Positions 1 to 10,919 of a stretch of 64,000 bases of DNA are shown piece by piece. Numbering within the stretch: the first letter of the stretch is position 1; each line of letters starts with the position of its first letter. Made by a program: the position numbers and the translations under genes. Source of the DNA: Tubulanus polymorphus (lineage: Eukaryota > Nemertea > Palaeonemertea > Tubulaniformes > Tubulanidae); contig NC_134028.1 in the NCBI RefSeq assembly GCF_964204645.1, positions 17,828,153-17,892,152 of the forward strand, given 5' to 3'. The notes beneath the pieces were generated by a model, which was given only the letters and a program-made list of their open reading frames with translations, made no database searches and was not told the origin of the DNA.

Positions 1-45
1 CCCATATATAACAGGAATAATGCCCCCGTCGGTGATCCTGTGCCC

Positions 46-155
46 AAAAACTGACCTGATCAGAATCAAGATGGATGACTGCCGAAATCAGCACTTTTTA
101 CACATTCTTTTTTAAAATTTTCAAGGGAAATTTTGAAGGTGCTTTGATCAATCAA
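46..155 (-). mobile_element. fragment of the 154-bp-core Helentron-like family, 3' module
   Basis: Read on the minus strand, this matches the conserved non-tandem module found in the full copies further right: a 'gatcaaagc..cttcaaaattt' segment, then the 'gtgtaaaaagtgctgatttc' segment, then the 'catcttgattctgatcagg' segment. Only about 110 bp remain and neither terminus is present. Confidence 0.6.
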
Positions 156-319
156 TCAGCAGGCAGAGCAACCAGAAAAGAAAAAAAACAATAGATGCTT
201 ATAAAATGTATGAAATAAGATTACATTTTAATAAAGTGAATAAAATTTTAATAAATTCAATAAAGTGAATTTGACGCGTCAAAAATGCTATTTCAATTTT
301 GACAGTATTTCCATGCCAA

Positions 320-830
320 AGTTCAACTGTCAAAACGGTTTTAGAAAAGGACGGTTGACAAACAGTCAATAAGGCCTACTTTGAAACCATGGATGACTGG
401 ACCAGATGGTTATTTGACTCTAGAAAATCGACTGTTAGGCCTCAACTAGTCTTTACGGATTTCAAAAAAGCATTTGATAAGGTCCAACATCAGCAATTAC
501 TAAACAAGCTATTTGGAAACGGTATCAATGATGGGTCGCTTAAATGGCTCAGCAGATTTTTCTTAACGAAAACAGGTGGCCGTAATCAACGAAACTATCT
601 CATCTTGAATAAATGGGTCTAACTAGCGGAGTCACGCAAGGTAGTACCATAAGTCGTCTTCTCTACACTCTCCTGATAGATGATATACAGAGTAATTCAA
701 AATCTCCGGACAGAGTATATTTAAAAAACGACCTTAACAAGCTGTGTTCCGTTCATGGTCAGAAACATGGAAGATGGGCTTCAACCAGAAAGGCATGATA
801 TGGATATTGGATACAAAGAAAACCCAGGTT
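320..830 (+). pseudogene. non-LTR retrotransposon (LINE) reverse-transcriptase remnant
   Basis: This is a piece of a jockey/CR1-type LINE reverse transcriptase. In order it shows the QNGFRKGR-type motif at about 322-350, the catalytic-core motif DFKKAFDKVQHQQLLNKL at about 460-515, and the TSGVTQGSTISRLLYTLLIDD segment at about 614-680. The FADD active-site block that should follow is missing. A thumb-like segment (WSE..WKMGFNQK) is readable at 755-795 in another frame. There are at least three frame changes and stop codons. Only about 500 bp of an element that is normally several kb are left, with no endonuclease or 3' tail, so it is a dead fragment. Confidence 0.85.
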
Positions 831-844
831 CAGATAATTCCTTT

Positions 845-1105
845 GTGTTCAAATGAGAAGATCATTTTGTTCGAATAAAGATTACTCAACAAAAAGACTA
901 TTTAGTTCCACCAAAATTTTGCTCTTTGGAACAACAAACACTTCAATTGAACAATATATCTGTTCAAACAAAAAACTTAATGTTCTGACAAGAAAATCTT
1001 GTTCAAATGAAAACAACTCCATTTCATGGAACAATATGCTTTTTGTTCGAATGAAAACTTTTCTTCGTTCTGACAAAAAATTTGTTCTTTAGTTATTGTT
1101 AAATG
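845..1105. repeat. AT-rich degenerate repeat of GAACAA / TTGTTC motifs
   Basis: A 260-bp low-complexity stretch in which TTGTTC(g/a)AA and its complement GAACAA recur about every 20-40 bp on both strands. It yields open frames on both strands that look like genes only because of the repeated composition. It lies between the LINE remnant and the BEL element. Confidence 0.5.
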
Positions 1106-1160
1106 AAAAACTTTTGGCCCAGGGCCAAAACACTAGTAATAAATTCATTTATTTTGATAC

Positions 1161-1375
1161 TGTCGATAACATATTAGCGAGTTCAGTTAAAATTTAGGTA
1201 ATTCTCAGTGACTGTAACTGCCATTAAAACTGACATTAGTTATGTAGGCTAATTCTCAACAGATGTGTGCCACAACGACGACTCATGATGTAACCTCTGA
1301 GGAAAAAAAAGTTTAACCAGTTATTTTTTTTCACTGTCTTAGGCAGTACCATTCGATCTGTCAACAAAACCGACA
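1161..1375 (+). repeat. 5' LTR of the BEL/Pao element
   Basis: 215 bp beginning TGTCGATAACATATTAGCGA and ending CCGACA. It is about 40 bp shorter than the 3' LTR, mainly because it lacks the segment 'gaactcaaccgaataagacg' and a later 'tttgtatgatg' stretch. Directly after it comes TGGTGCCATGACCAGG, positioned as a tRNA primer-binding site; I did not identify the tRNA. Confidence 0.9.
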
Positions 1376-1393
1376 TGGTGCCATGACCAGGAT
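1376..1393 (+). promoter_or_regulatory. putative tRNA primer-binding site of the BEL element
   Basis: The sequence starts TGG at the first base after the 5' LTR, as expected for pairing with a tRNA 3' CCA end. The assignment rests on position only. Confidence 0.5.
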
Positions 1394-1459
1394 TATTGCG
1401 GTTAAAAATCACAACGCAAATTTGACCATTTTAAGACTGGAAGAGTCACCTGGATCACC

Positions 1460-1741
1460 ATGGAGATGAAAATCGCCAAGAGAAAGATGCTGATGGACAG
1501 TTTTGATGAAGAAATAAAAACCTTTGTCAAATGGTCCAAGAAGAAAACGACATCAGACGATGAAACAACGTCCGCGCATCTAGAAGAATTGCGAGTTACT
1601 CACGAAAACATTCTACAACTCAACGACAAGATTGAAATCGGTTCAGAAAAGAATCCTACGGAGTATGCCAACGAGATATCAGCAGCGAAAAAACGATGTA
1701 CCGAAGAACAAGATCGTTTCAAAGAAACGCAGAATTTATAG
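1460..1741 (+). pseudogene. truncated BEL/Pao gag N-terminus
   Basis: A 93-residue frame rich in charged residues with likely helices (LEELRVTHENILQLNDKIEI), in the place and style of the BEL gag start. Its last residues run straight into RNase H-type sequence in a shifted frame at about 1740, so most of gag, protease and the reverse-transcriptase core were lost in one internal deletion. Confidence 0.65.
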
Positions 1742-2078
1742 TCCCGAAACTGGAATTGATGGCTATGGCAATGGGTATAGCGTTCGCCGATAGGTTGAAA
1801 GATACGTACAAAGATTGTTACTCAAATATACTAGTTACATACATAACGGATTCTGAGATAGCATTGCACTGGGTCAATTCCAGTCATAAATTAAAGCCAT
1901 TTGTTCAAAACAGAGTCAATTTTATTACCAGGCACTAAAAGATTTCTGCGTGGTATCATGTCGAAAGTAGGGCAAACATAGCGGACATCCTATCTAGGGG
2001 AGCTATTTACATAGAATTGCTCGAGTCAGATTGGGTTAACGGGCCAAGATGGCTAAAATTACCCAAACTAGATAATTA
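1742..2078 (+). pseudogene. BEL/Pao pol fragment: RNase H-like region
   Basis: The VPKLELMAMAMGIAFADRL segment matches the (S/I)PRLEL opening of the Pao RNase H region. It is followed by a TYITDSEIALHWVNSS segment, and after an in-frame stop at about 1936 by YHVESRANIADILSRGA, where 'N.AD..SRG' is the typical end of this domain. It is one frame with one stop, and belongs to the same polyprotein as the integrase downstream. Confidence 0.8.
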
Positions 2079-2083
2079 ACCCT

Positions 2084-3879
2084 TTGTCTCAATCGCAAAG
2101 GATGACGGTTGCTTTAGCAGCTGGCATTGAGGACAGCGACTTTGATGTGCCCGACCCGGCCAATGGTGTCGGGGCAGTGATAGAGGTGTCGAAATACAGT
2201 AGTTACACTCGGTTACTTCGGGTTACAGCCCTAGTTCAGAAAGCCTTTAGGAAGAATTTGAAAAACAAACGCTCTATCAGTGCAGAGGAAAAAATGAATA
2301 AAGCTGAGACCTTATGGGTAAAGCATGTACAACAATCGAAGTATTCGGATGCTTATAGTTATTTGATTGATACGGAACCCCGGAAATCGAAGCCCCCGCC
2401 TATCGTTCAGCAACTAGGGTTATATTTGGATAGTAATGAAGTAATTCGCTGTGGCGGGAGGTTGCTACACGCAAACCTTCGTTACGAAAATAAGAACCCA
2501 ATTTTGTTACCTAACATGTGCACGCAGCACTGTAACGAGTTCCCAAGCAAATGCAAAAAGGGCCCTAAAAAGAAAGATAACAGAACACATCACTGTCACT
2601 TCACTTATCTGTTGATAAAAGATGCACACCTTAGAATGGTGCACTATGGATTAGGTGCCACAAAGTGCTCTGTACGAAAGCGATTCTGGATCACTGGTTT
2701 GCGATCATTTGTCAAAAAGACACTTCGTGAATGCGTAATATGTAAAAAGATGACAGGAAGACCTTATCTTAGGCCACCTGCTCCGCCATTACCCGAATTT
2801 AGACTAAATGACGTAAAACCGTTTCAATCCACCGTCATGGATTTCACAGCTCATATATACGTAAAATTCGGAAAGAACATCGACAAATGTTACGTATGCT
2901 TATTTACATGCTGCACAACGAGAGCAGTGCATTTGGAAGTAGTTCCAGACATGTCGGTTGCTTCGTTTATACGAGCGTTTAGAAGATTCACAGTGTCGTA
3001 TGGAATTCCAAATTTGTGATAATGCCAAGACATTTACGGGGGGTGATTTAGAATTGCAAAGATTGTACAAAAACACACATGATGAACGATTTCAGGAACA
3101 CTTAGCGGAAAATCGTATTAGCTTTAGGTACATGCCCGTCCAAGCCAGCTGGTTTGGAGGCGTACATGAGCGTTTAATCGGCGTGTGCAAAAATTCAATT
3201 AAAAATTGTCTAGGTAAAGCTTTGGTGTCGTATGATGAGTTTAATACAGTAACCAAAGAAATTCAGTCAGTAATAAACAACAGACCTATGACATATACTT
3301 CAAATGACATCGGAGACCCAACACCTTGAACTCCAAATAAACTTATGTTTGGGTATGAAGCCACCGGGCTACCTAGTGAGAATTTTGAAGATGAATTCGA
3401 CCCGTCGTTTGGTAATAACAAATCGGATCTAGAGAAAACGACGTTTAATAGAACTAAGATTATAAATCATTTTAGAAACAGGTTCTATTCAGAACATTTA
3501 GCTACATTACGTGAACGACACTCACATGAGGTCAGTAAACAGTATGCAAAAGAAAACACCATAAGTTCAGGAGATGTAGTTATTGTTTTTGACAAAGATC
3601 TTCCTAGGATCAGGTGGAAATTGGGAGTTATTGAAGAGTTACATGTCGGTAGCGATAGAAAGGTTCGGTCAGCCACGGTACGAACGGCCACCAGAAGATC
3701 GCACAGAGCTATTGGACGTTTATACCCATTAGAAATCACTGTGGATACTAAATGATTCTGGGGAATCAGAGCCGAAACAGGTAGCTGTTGAAACTGAAAA
3801 CAGGCCTGTCAGAACGGCTGCTAAACAAGCTAGAATGCTAATCAACCGTCAATTGTCAGATGAACCGGATTTAGGTTGA
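2084..3879 (+). pseudogene. BEL/Pao integrase and C-terminal domain, frameshifted
   Basis: Domains in order: a linker; a zinc-binding H2C2 segment (H..H near LRMVHYG, CVICKK); and the catalytic core with DFTA, CDNAKTF and GGVHERL supplying the D, D and E residues. After that come the INNRPMTYTS and LMFGYE motifs and a DUF5641-like tail (SGDVVIVFDKDLPRIRWKLG). Breaks: a one-base shift near 3,019 between the second strand of the core and the CDN motif, a stop at 3,327-3,329 where family members read PLTPN, and a further shift near 3,750 that separates the last 40 or so residues (RPVRTAAKQARM), ending at 3,879. All catalytic residues are still visible. Confidence 0.9.
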
Positions 3880-4089
3880 AATATTATACCGTTTTACGTG
3901 GATGATGTTTTGTTAACATAAATGAAGAATGTAATAACACTTGTATTTTGTAAATTGATTAGAATTTTCTATGTTTGGTTGTGACACATTTTCTGGATAT
4001 TTCATTGTATTAATTAACTGATTGTATTAAAACGTTTCTGTAAACAATTTCACCCTTTCGGTGCCAAGATTAACTGCCGGCCGCGGATG

Positions 4090-4344
4090 TGTCGATAACA
4101 TATTAGCGAGTTCTGTTAAAATTTAGGTAATTCTCAGTGACTGTAACTGCCATTAAAACTGACATTAGTTATGTAGGCTAATTCTCAACAGATGTGTGCC
4201 ACAACGACTCATGATGTAACCTTTGAGGAAAATAAAGTTTAACCAGTTATTTTTTGAACTCAACCGAATAAGACGTATTTGTCTTCACTGTCTTAGGCAG
4301 TATTTTGTATGATGATACCATTCGATCTGTTAACAAGATTGACA
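4090..4344 (+). repeat. 3' LTR of the BEL/Pao element
   Basis: 255 bp, near-identical to the 5' LTR over shared parts, with a likely polyadenylation signal AATAAA at about 4,230. It ends GACA and is followed by the gatac duplication. The two LTRs differ by at least two indels of about 10-25 bp and several substitutions, so the insertion is not young. Confidence 0.92.
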
Positions 4345-4349
4345 GATAC

Positions 4350-4632
4350 CTCGTCAACACTACATACAGCATTTCTCTGGTGAATCTGTTCGGCCTGTTT
4401 AGTTTAGGCCTACGACTCGCCGGTACTTAAGTGATTTACGTTGTAGCAAATATCTGGTAAATTTGGTAAAGGAAAATAGAATATTGTAAAACTAACTGTT
4501 TGAAGCCCGCGGGCAAATCACTTGGTGTAATAAATCTATTTGTACTTGATTTGATTCTCATAGTGAGGACCCCTCGCAGCGGATCCGCGGAACGACGATG
4601 AATGACACACGTTGATTATCGATCTTTACAGC
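4350..4632 (+). repeat. LTR-like dispersed repeat that hosts the BEL insertion (right part)
   Basis: Begins cctcgtcaacactac and runs through 'aactgtttgaagcccgcg', an AATAAA-like 'taataaatc' and 'ctcgcagcgga'. The same order occurs at 15,029-15,310. The left part of this copy is at about 1,130-1,160, split off by the BEL element. It could be the LTR of another retrotransposon (TGTTAG..TCTCA), but similarity continues past the putative LTR end, so this is unsure. Confidence 0.6.
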
Positions 4633-4734
4633 TCAATTGTACGGGCAACGCTTTTATATGGTCATACCAATCTATCCTTAAGATGCCATTATCCTCCCGA
4701 ATCCTCCCCCCATAATTTTCAATGGTTCTGCATT

Positions 4735-4805
4735 GATCTCAGACATGATCAAAATGAATCAAAAAGGTTAGAAATCCGACTAAGGTCGGAAAATTATCAT
4801 CCCTG
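4735..4805 (+). mobile_element. right-end fragment of the CAGGGATG MITE family
   Basis: Matches the right 70 bp of the fuller copies at 7,699-7,944, 12,208-12,562 and 44,326-44,694, including 'ggtcggaaaattatcatccc' and the terminal CATCCCTG. The left end was not found. Confidence 0.6.
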
Positions 4806-4872
4806 GCAAATGGTGAAGGCTATGCTTCGAAAACGTCATTGTGCAGAGGAGGAACATATAGCTATTTTGTAG

Positions 4873-6337
4873 GGGCACCTAGAGACCAACACTTATACTA
4901 AATATGGAGTATGTGGTGTAGGTACGTGGCAGAAAATTTCAAAGTCGTGTTCTACAATGATTATTTGACACAGCTAGAGAAGGGAAAATCCTTTCTAAAA
5001 ATGCCTGGTTTGTCTTTCTAGTTCAAATATTAAGGAATTTATGAAAATGATACTAAAAGGATAAGTATGATTGCAAATAAGTAAGAAATGCGCAAAAAGT
5101 ATCTTAACTACCTTAATATAGAAAATCGCACCATGTAACTCGCAGGGATAATAGAACATAACAAGAGCTCCGCATATATAAGTTTCGAAAGTTTATATAT
5201 ATTCATTATTCAAAAAGTTATAGATATTTAACAATGTCAATCAACAATCATAAGCAATTATCGAAATGCATGAAAAACTTCCTTTATATTCAATATAGAG
5301 CTATGAAACTTACAGGAATGATAGCTTATCTATTGGGGAACATATGGCATAGCTCAGTTTTCTTTTTCTTCTATCTTCCCATAATAGAAAAGTTGAAAAT
5401 TTTTCTCATCATGCCAGTAGTGTCCGATATCTCGACTGATACGTTGTCTAGAGAGCAGATCTGTTAATTCTTGCAGTTGATGTGATTCTAGATCAGGAAA
5501 CTTACCCAACCTCTTCAACTAGCATCTTATCAATTCTTTTGCAATCAGCCATACAGCGTTTTTGGACTTTATACACTCGCCAAAGTGAAACGTCTCTTAA
5601 AACTTTCCTGTCCTCCTTGCAGCTCTCTGCATCATATTGTCTAGCTTGCATGACAGAAAACTGCACCAAGTGGTCTTGCTCTGGTAATTCAAAGTACCCA
5701 AGAACTCATTTATGCGATTCTTCTGGGCGCATAATCTACATAACAAGAGGCCCATGGGCCTTGAAGCATTGGTAGATTATACTGTGGTAAGGTATTTAGT
5801 GGTTATAATGTTATACATCTGCCGGCAAATGTTCTAGGACGATGTTGATTGGCAGGACCACAGACTTAAAGGTCAATTTGTCTAGTACGATTTTCTTTCA
5901 TGCTGAAAATGAATTTCTTTTCTGCCGAACGATTTAACCCAGTCTATTTGTCCTGTTTAACCTCATTAATGCGATTCTGTTACAAAGACGAAACTAGTTT
6001 ATTCTGATGTTTTCCATCATGTCCTAGCCAAGATATTTATATCAATCAAGATTCGGATACAAAAACCCATTTTTATACATGGACTGAGACCCTACTGAAT
6101 TATATGAAAATAAAACCAGAAAGATTTTTCTGAATGCAATTACTAGATTCTCTGATGCATAATAGGTACGTAAATTAAATGCATGCAAAATGTCACAGAG
6201 AGCTGGTGTCACTGAGGCCGGCTGACAATTGTTTGTTTGTCTTTTTGTTTGTTTGGCTTTACGTCGTTTGGATCTTGGGTTCCCAAGGCTAACCCTATTG
6301 GATTGTTCATTTAAATTCACGACGGTAGGGCCTTTGA
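4873..6337. other. no gene recognised; one palindromic repeat end at about 5,743-5,765
   Basis: AT-rich non-coding DNA. Open frames at 5,234-5,467 and 5,482-5,775 have no domain I recognise and no coding bias. At 5,743 the string caagaggcccatgggcc occurs, the same GGCCCATGGGCC palindromic end seen at 17,343, 19,805 and 46,192 in this window, so at least one dispersed-repeat terminus lies here. Confidence 0.5.
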
Positions 6338-6395
6338 CGTGTTGCCCGCACACTTTTTAGAGTCAGCAGGACTCGAACCTACTATACGTTCATTA
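6338..6395 (-). repeat. tRNA-like (SINE-type) segment
   Basis: On the minus strand the sequence GGTTCGAGTCCTGCTGACT resembles a Pol III B box with T-arm. It sits next to 'tttgtttggctttacgtcgt' (6,243-6,262), a phrase I associate with dispersed invertebrate repeats. No complete cloverleaf could be folded by eye, so I do not call a tRNA gene. Confidence 0.3.
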
Positions 6396-6871
6396 TTATC
6401 AGATTTTTTTGGAAACTATCTACCATTACAATCTTGAAGATACTAAGGAGTTATCCATATAAGTAAGAACGATAAATGATACCAATAAGACGAGAAAATA
6501 ACAGAATTATGACTTTAAAACTGTAGATGTTGAGATTCTATCACGAAGCTGCGGCAAGCGAGTATACGTGTTGCGTAGATTCTAATATGATGGATTAGAC
6601 TTCTCCAATAAAATCATCAAAAAGAGCTACGAAACCAATTCAAAATATAGTTTTGATCATCTCAAAAAAAATAAAACACTTGGAACCTTCTACAATTCGG
6701 AGTTTGTAAGAGTAGAGGATCTCTGTTTAAATGTAGTTCTAGGATGAATACAAAAGTCACCCACATTTCAATGCATTTTGTCTTTGAGGTAGGTGACCCA
6801 ACACTAGCATCGCTAACGGCGGTGGCTAACATTAAAATCATCTGAAGAGAAGTATTCAATCGTGTTTTCAT

Positions 6872-7577
6872 AAGTAGCACAGACAGCGACTGGAGCTGGC
6901 AGGAACAAATACCTCAGATATATCTTTTCCCTTGGTCTTATTGATTTGAATGCGGAATAGAATTTAATTTTCTGAAATTTGCTGTTTTACCTTGTTAATT
7001 AAAGTAAGATTGAATTGCATTTGATATTTTTTGCAAAAATAAAATTTGATTGAATTTGCAGTTTGAGCACATGGCTAATTAGCATATTAAGGTCATCCAT
7101 CTGTTTTGAAAAAAAGCTATTTTTCCCTGACTATGCACAATTGTCAACGATATTTTCTGTAGTGGAAATAAAAATATTCCTCCCAAAAACCAAATGTACT
7201 AAAGATCTCACAGAAATCGATATTGAAATGCAATTTTAGATCTTAAAATAAAACCCGGAAGTAAAACGGTAGGTGATAGATGAACAACTGCTGATCTCTG
7301 GAGCTAAGCCAATCATAGAGGAGTCTTTGCTTTTTGATTGGCTTTTTAAAACAGATATTTTTGCGATCAAATTATCGCGAAGAATCTCACATAAATTTTA
7401 ACGAGGCCCTCTTTCAAAATTCAGCTTCATAGGGGTTGGAGAATGGATAATGCGCTAATGAATGATTTGTATGAATATATGCTCAGTTGCACAGTCAAAG
7501 AGCCTTTACTCTGGAAACCATGCCATTTAAATTCGCTCCATTTGTATAGTAAAAGGCTCAGCCTACGGCTGGCCTGA
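6872..7577 (+). mobile_element. Helentron-like element, family with CAGCCTACGGCTG terminal hairpin (5'-truncated copy)
   Basis: Starts 'agtagcacagacagcgactg' and ends with the hairpin CAGCC-TAC-GGCTG followed by GCCTGA. Modules in the same order as the longer copies at 24,148-25,891 and 27,820-31,487: 'aatattcctcccaaaaacca', 'acccggaagtaaaac', 'tttgtatgaatatatgctca'. No coding capacity. The element starts abruptly, so its left end was lost. Confidence 0.7.
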
Positions 7578-7698
7578 TAAAATGATCTATCATTATTGGT
7601 GATATCGTATCATGGTGATAGCCTTACCGTTTGATGCTTCATGAAATAGTTTTAACTTTAGTAAAGGCGTTCCCACACGATCATAACTTACCTATACG

Positions 7699-7944
7699 CA
7701 GGGATGAGAACTGCCCATATTGAAGTATCCCGAATTAAAGCCCCTTTAGAATGAGACGCCATATTGGTTTTTCAGACTCCACAATTGTGCTAACTACCAC
7801 CAAAAACCGTCTTAAGGAGCACTCCTAAATACATAGCACTCCGATGTGACGTGCGCGATTGAGGCGATTTAGGCGATCTCAGGAATGAAGAAAATGGAAA
7901 AAAAGGTCAGAAATCCATCTATGGTCGGAAGATTTTCATCCCAG
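7699..7944. mobile_element. MITE, CAGGGATG family (246 bp, shortened copy)
   Basis: Starts CAGGGATGAGAAC and ends GATTTTCATCCCAG; the ends are imperfect inverted repeats. It is flanked by tatacg (7,693-7,698) and tttacg (7,945-7,950), a 6-bp duplication with one mismatch. The interior contains 'gaatgagacgccatattggt' and 'gtcggaagattttcatccc', shared with the other copies. It is about 110 bp shorter than the 355- and 369-bp copies. Confidence 0.8.
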
Positions 7945-8224
7945 TTTACGGGTCTCAGTCATGAGCATCCTCGCTTGCCAGGGGTCCGGTATCACTCCCG
8001 AACTCGCTTCCACCAGCCCCCTGGCCTCACGAAGCGTGATTTCATTACTGGCGCTGTTGCGCGTGACGTCATATATCGATTTGCGAAATACTTCCTTGTT
8101 CGGTAAAACGTTCGCTGATTGGTCAATTTAACGGGAAAACCAACAGAAGTCTACTGACGGTTTGTTACAAGCGCTCTGATTGGTACGACCGGATTCTGGT
8201 CGGCTAGTAATGACTCCAACGACT

Positions 8225-8290
8225 CGTGAGGTCAAGGGGTTCGGGGAACAGCTTTAGCGTAGTGGGTTCGAATCCCTTGACGGGTGAAGA
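8225..8290 (+). repeat. tRNA-like segment, possible SINE head
   Basis: GTGGGTTCGAATCCCTTGACG at about 8,262-8,282 looks like a B box with T-arm, and the first half (ggtcaaggggttcggg) can partly pair with it. A proper A box and acceptor stem are not visible. Weak call. Confidence 0.25.
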
Positions 8291-8489
8291 TGAGTCATGA
8301 GTAGGCCTGCCGTTCCACTGCTCTAGAACTACACATTCTGACACTGAGAATTAATCCTAAAATCCAATGGCAACTAATAGTTGAAATAACAGTGTATAAA
8401 AGTTATTCTATCACATTTTTCTCGTTAGTTATCCGTGAGAGTGGGTTAAACAATCCTGAGTGATATGTCCGCATTTACATAGTGTTTAA

Positions 8490-8565
8490 CACTTTCGCTG
8501 CTAAGCACGTACACCGTACGTTTTGCTCGGACTGCATTTCTGTGCTAAGCACGTACGGTGTATGT
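8490..8565. repeat. subterminal repeats at the left end of the piggyBac element
   Basis: GCTAAGCACGTAC occurs twice, at 8,500 and 8,545. The first is followed by ACCGTACG and the second by GGTGTATG, so direct and inverted copies of a GTAC-centred motif lie within 70 bp of the terminus. Such subterminal repeats are usual transposase-binding sites in this superfamily; binding here is inferred. Confidence 0.6.
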
Positions 8566-8735
8566 TTTTAAGACACTAGGTCGTGGCCTACTGTGGGTTT
8601 ATAGAGAACTAATTTCAAAACAGCGGTTATTTGCAAGTCTCCAGAGAGTATTTTCCAAGAATTCTAACGTATTTTGAATGAATGTCATACATCACATCGG
8701 ACTAGGGGGTCAGAATTGAGTGACGTCATTCCAAA

Positions 8736-10919
8736 ATGGCAGCGTCCAGGAGAGCTACAAAACGTTTAGAAACCAGCGATGTTTTAGACGAATTATTCGC
8801 CGATTCGGATAGTGGTGGAGAATTATTTGGTAAAAACAGTAGTTCCGAATCGTCGGGAGACGTGAGTGACCAAGCTCACTATGGGGAACTGTCTGAATCG
8901 GATGAAAACGAGGGTGAAATGGGGGAACCAGGTCCAAGTGCAGCCACAGTAGGTGCTGGAGATGGCCATATTCATGATATGGACTCTGAACCTCTACCTG
9001 GCCCAAGAACCCATGAACAATCTGATACTGAATCTCTGGGTGCAACAGGTGATACAGACAATAGTGATTCTAATAGTAGTACTAGTAGGCCTAGTGGGGA
9101 TCAAGAACAAGGTCACGACATGTCTGACTTCGAGTCGGAAATGTCAGGTGTGGATTCTGGTAACGACCGCAGAAATGCTGGAAATAGTCGCAGGCAACGT
9201 AGACAATGTAGAGGTGGGAATGCAGGTGGTGGTAGGCCTAATCGTGGTGGGCGTGGTCATGGTGACGCCCTTGGTCGTCGTGGTGACGGTGGTCATGGCA
9301 GAGTCAAGAGGTCGAGCCAGAGGTCGTGGTGATGGCGGTCGTGGAGGTGGTAGAGGACGTGGTGGTGGAAATCGGCCAGATCCAGAAGCTGGATGGGATG
9401 CAGCAAACATCACACAACCAAATGTCGGAAATTTCACTGGTAATCCGGGGATTGTAAATCACCCTCAGCAAGGTGCAGACGCAGATCCGGTGGACTATTT
9501 ACGGTTGTTCATTACGGACAATTTAGTTGATATTCTAGTTGGGGAAACTAACTTATATGCGACACAATTTATCCGGGACACTCCTCTAAAACAGAAATCG
9601 CACGTTCATCATTGGAAGGAGGTAGACAGGGATGAAATGTGGAAATATCTCGCACTCACCTTCCATACGGGTATTGTCAGGAAACCTGTGATACAAATGT
9701 ATTGGTCCAAGGAACCCGTGTTAGCCACCCCATTCTTTGGGATGATCATGAGCAGAGACAGGTATCTTTGCATTCAACGGTTTTTCCACTTCAATGATAA
9801 TGATGAGCAACCGAATCCATGTCCTGACCGACTGTACAAGGTGAGACGGATCTACGACTACATCATCAACAAGTTTCAGTCAGTTTATGTCCCTGAGGAA
9901 CACTTATCACTCGATGAGGGCTTGCTGAAATGGCGAGGGCGTCTGGTTTTTAGGGTGTATAACCCTAAAAAACCCATCAAGTACGGGATGAAAGCTTACG
10001 TTCTCAGCGAAGCTACATCAGGTTATTTGTGGAACTACAGTTTATATTGCCGCATGCATCGATCTGTTACACAAATATGTGATGATCTTTTGGAAGAACT
10101 TTACGGAAAGAACTATAAAGTATATATGGACAATTTCTACAATAGTGTAAAAGTGACAAAACATCTTCTTGCGAACTCCGTTCATACATGCGGGACTATT
10201 AGAATCAATCGTGGTTTTCCGCCGTCAATGGTCATTGAATCAAACAACTTGGAGCATGGACAAGTTGCCGCCCGTCAGAACGGCAACATTCTACTACTTG
10301 GCTGGAAAGACAAGCGGCTTGTAAAGATGGTATCAACAATGCATGATGCATCTATGGGAGATTCCTGGAAGAAAGACCGCCAGGGAAATCCAATAATGAA
10401 ACCAAAATGTGTACTACAGTATAACAAATATATGTCTGGTGTTGATTTCATCGATCGACTAGGTAGCTACTACCCCTGTACTAGAAAGTCAGCCAAGTGG
10501 AGTAGAAAGCTAGGTTTACATCTGTGTTTGCTAAATGCCTATGTTCTGTATAACAAATATGACCAGGAAAAGTTGACTTTGATGCAGTTCTCAACTCAGT
10601 GTATCAAGTCAATGGTGAAACTCGGTCGAGACGATTCGGCATCATCGGATGCCGAGGCAGATGATGGCCCCCTGCTGCGAAGATACCAGCTTCATTGAAG
10701 GCTGATCCTCCCACTAGGCTGTTAGGTGGTGTGGGTCAGCACACCTTACTTACATATCCAGCAACAGCAAAGAAAACCAGGCCAGCTCGCTGTTGTCTTG
10801 TCTGTCGCAAGAGGGACTTACGAAGTGAGACTCGTATGTACTGTAAACAATGCAACGTCCCTCTTCATCTCGATCAGTGTTACCATAGTTACCACAGCAA
10901 GAGGATTTATTGGATTTAA
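8736..10919 (+). pseudogene. piggyBac transposase with two frameshifts
   Basis: Starts at ATG 8,736 (MAASRRATKRLETSDVLDEL). The N-terminus of about 150 residues is acidic and Ser-rich, followed by an Arg/Gly-rich stretch. A one-base shift near 9,300 is needed to leave the frame that stops at 9,332 and enter the long frame that runs to 10,698. That frame holds the DDE_Tnp_1_7 catalytic domain: LSLDEGLLKWRG, YMDNFYNS, and SGVDFIDRL with the preceding DKR..KMVST. A second one-base shift near 10,690 leads to the C-terminal finger (CCLVCRKRD..YCKQCNVPLH), ending at 10,919. Apart from the shifts, length and order are normal. It could be a young inactive copy, or the shifts could be assembly errors. 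Confidence 0.93.

Larger units (their letters stand above)
1161..4344 (+). mobile_element. BEL/Pao LTR retrotransposon, internally deleted and decayed
   Basis: A 3.2-kb element bounded by two LTRs that start TGTCGATAACA and end GACA. The 5-bp sequence gatac sits immediately outside both ends (1156-1160 and 4345-4349), matching the target duplication size known for BEL/Pao. The interior holds a short gag start, an RNase H-like piece, and an integrase with its C-terminal domain. Most of gag, the protease and the reverse-transcriptase palm are gone, and stops and frameshifts interrupt the rest, so it cannot move by itself. A paralogue of the insertion locus without the element lies at 15,003-15,310. 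Confidence 0.93.

Noticed and set aside
8225-8290. tRNA gene
   Set aside because: A B-box-like GGTTCGAATCC is present but no acceptor or anticodon stem folds; the same applies to 6,338-6,395, 26,395-26,440 and 26,655-26,720.
9144-9437. Minus-strand ORF opposite the piggyBac N-terminus
   Set aside because: Pro/Thr-rich shadow of the Gly/Arg-rich coding repeat on the other strand.
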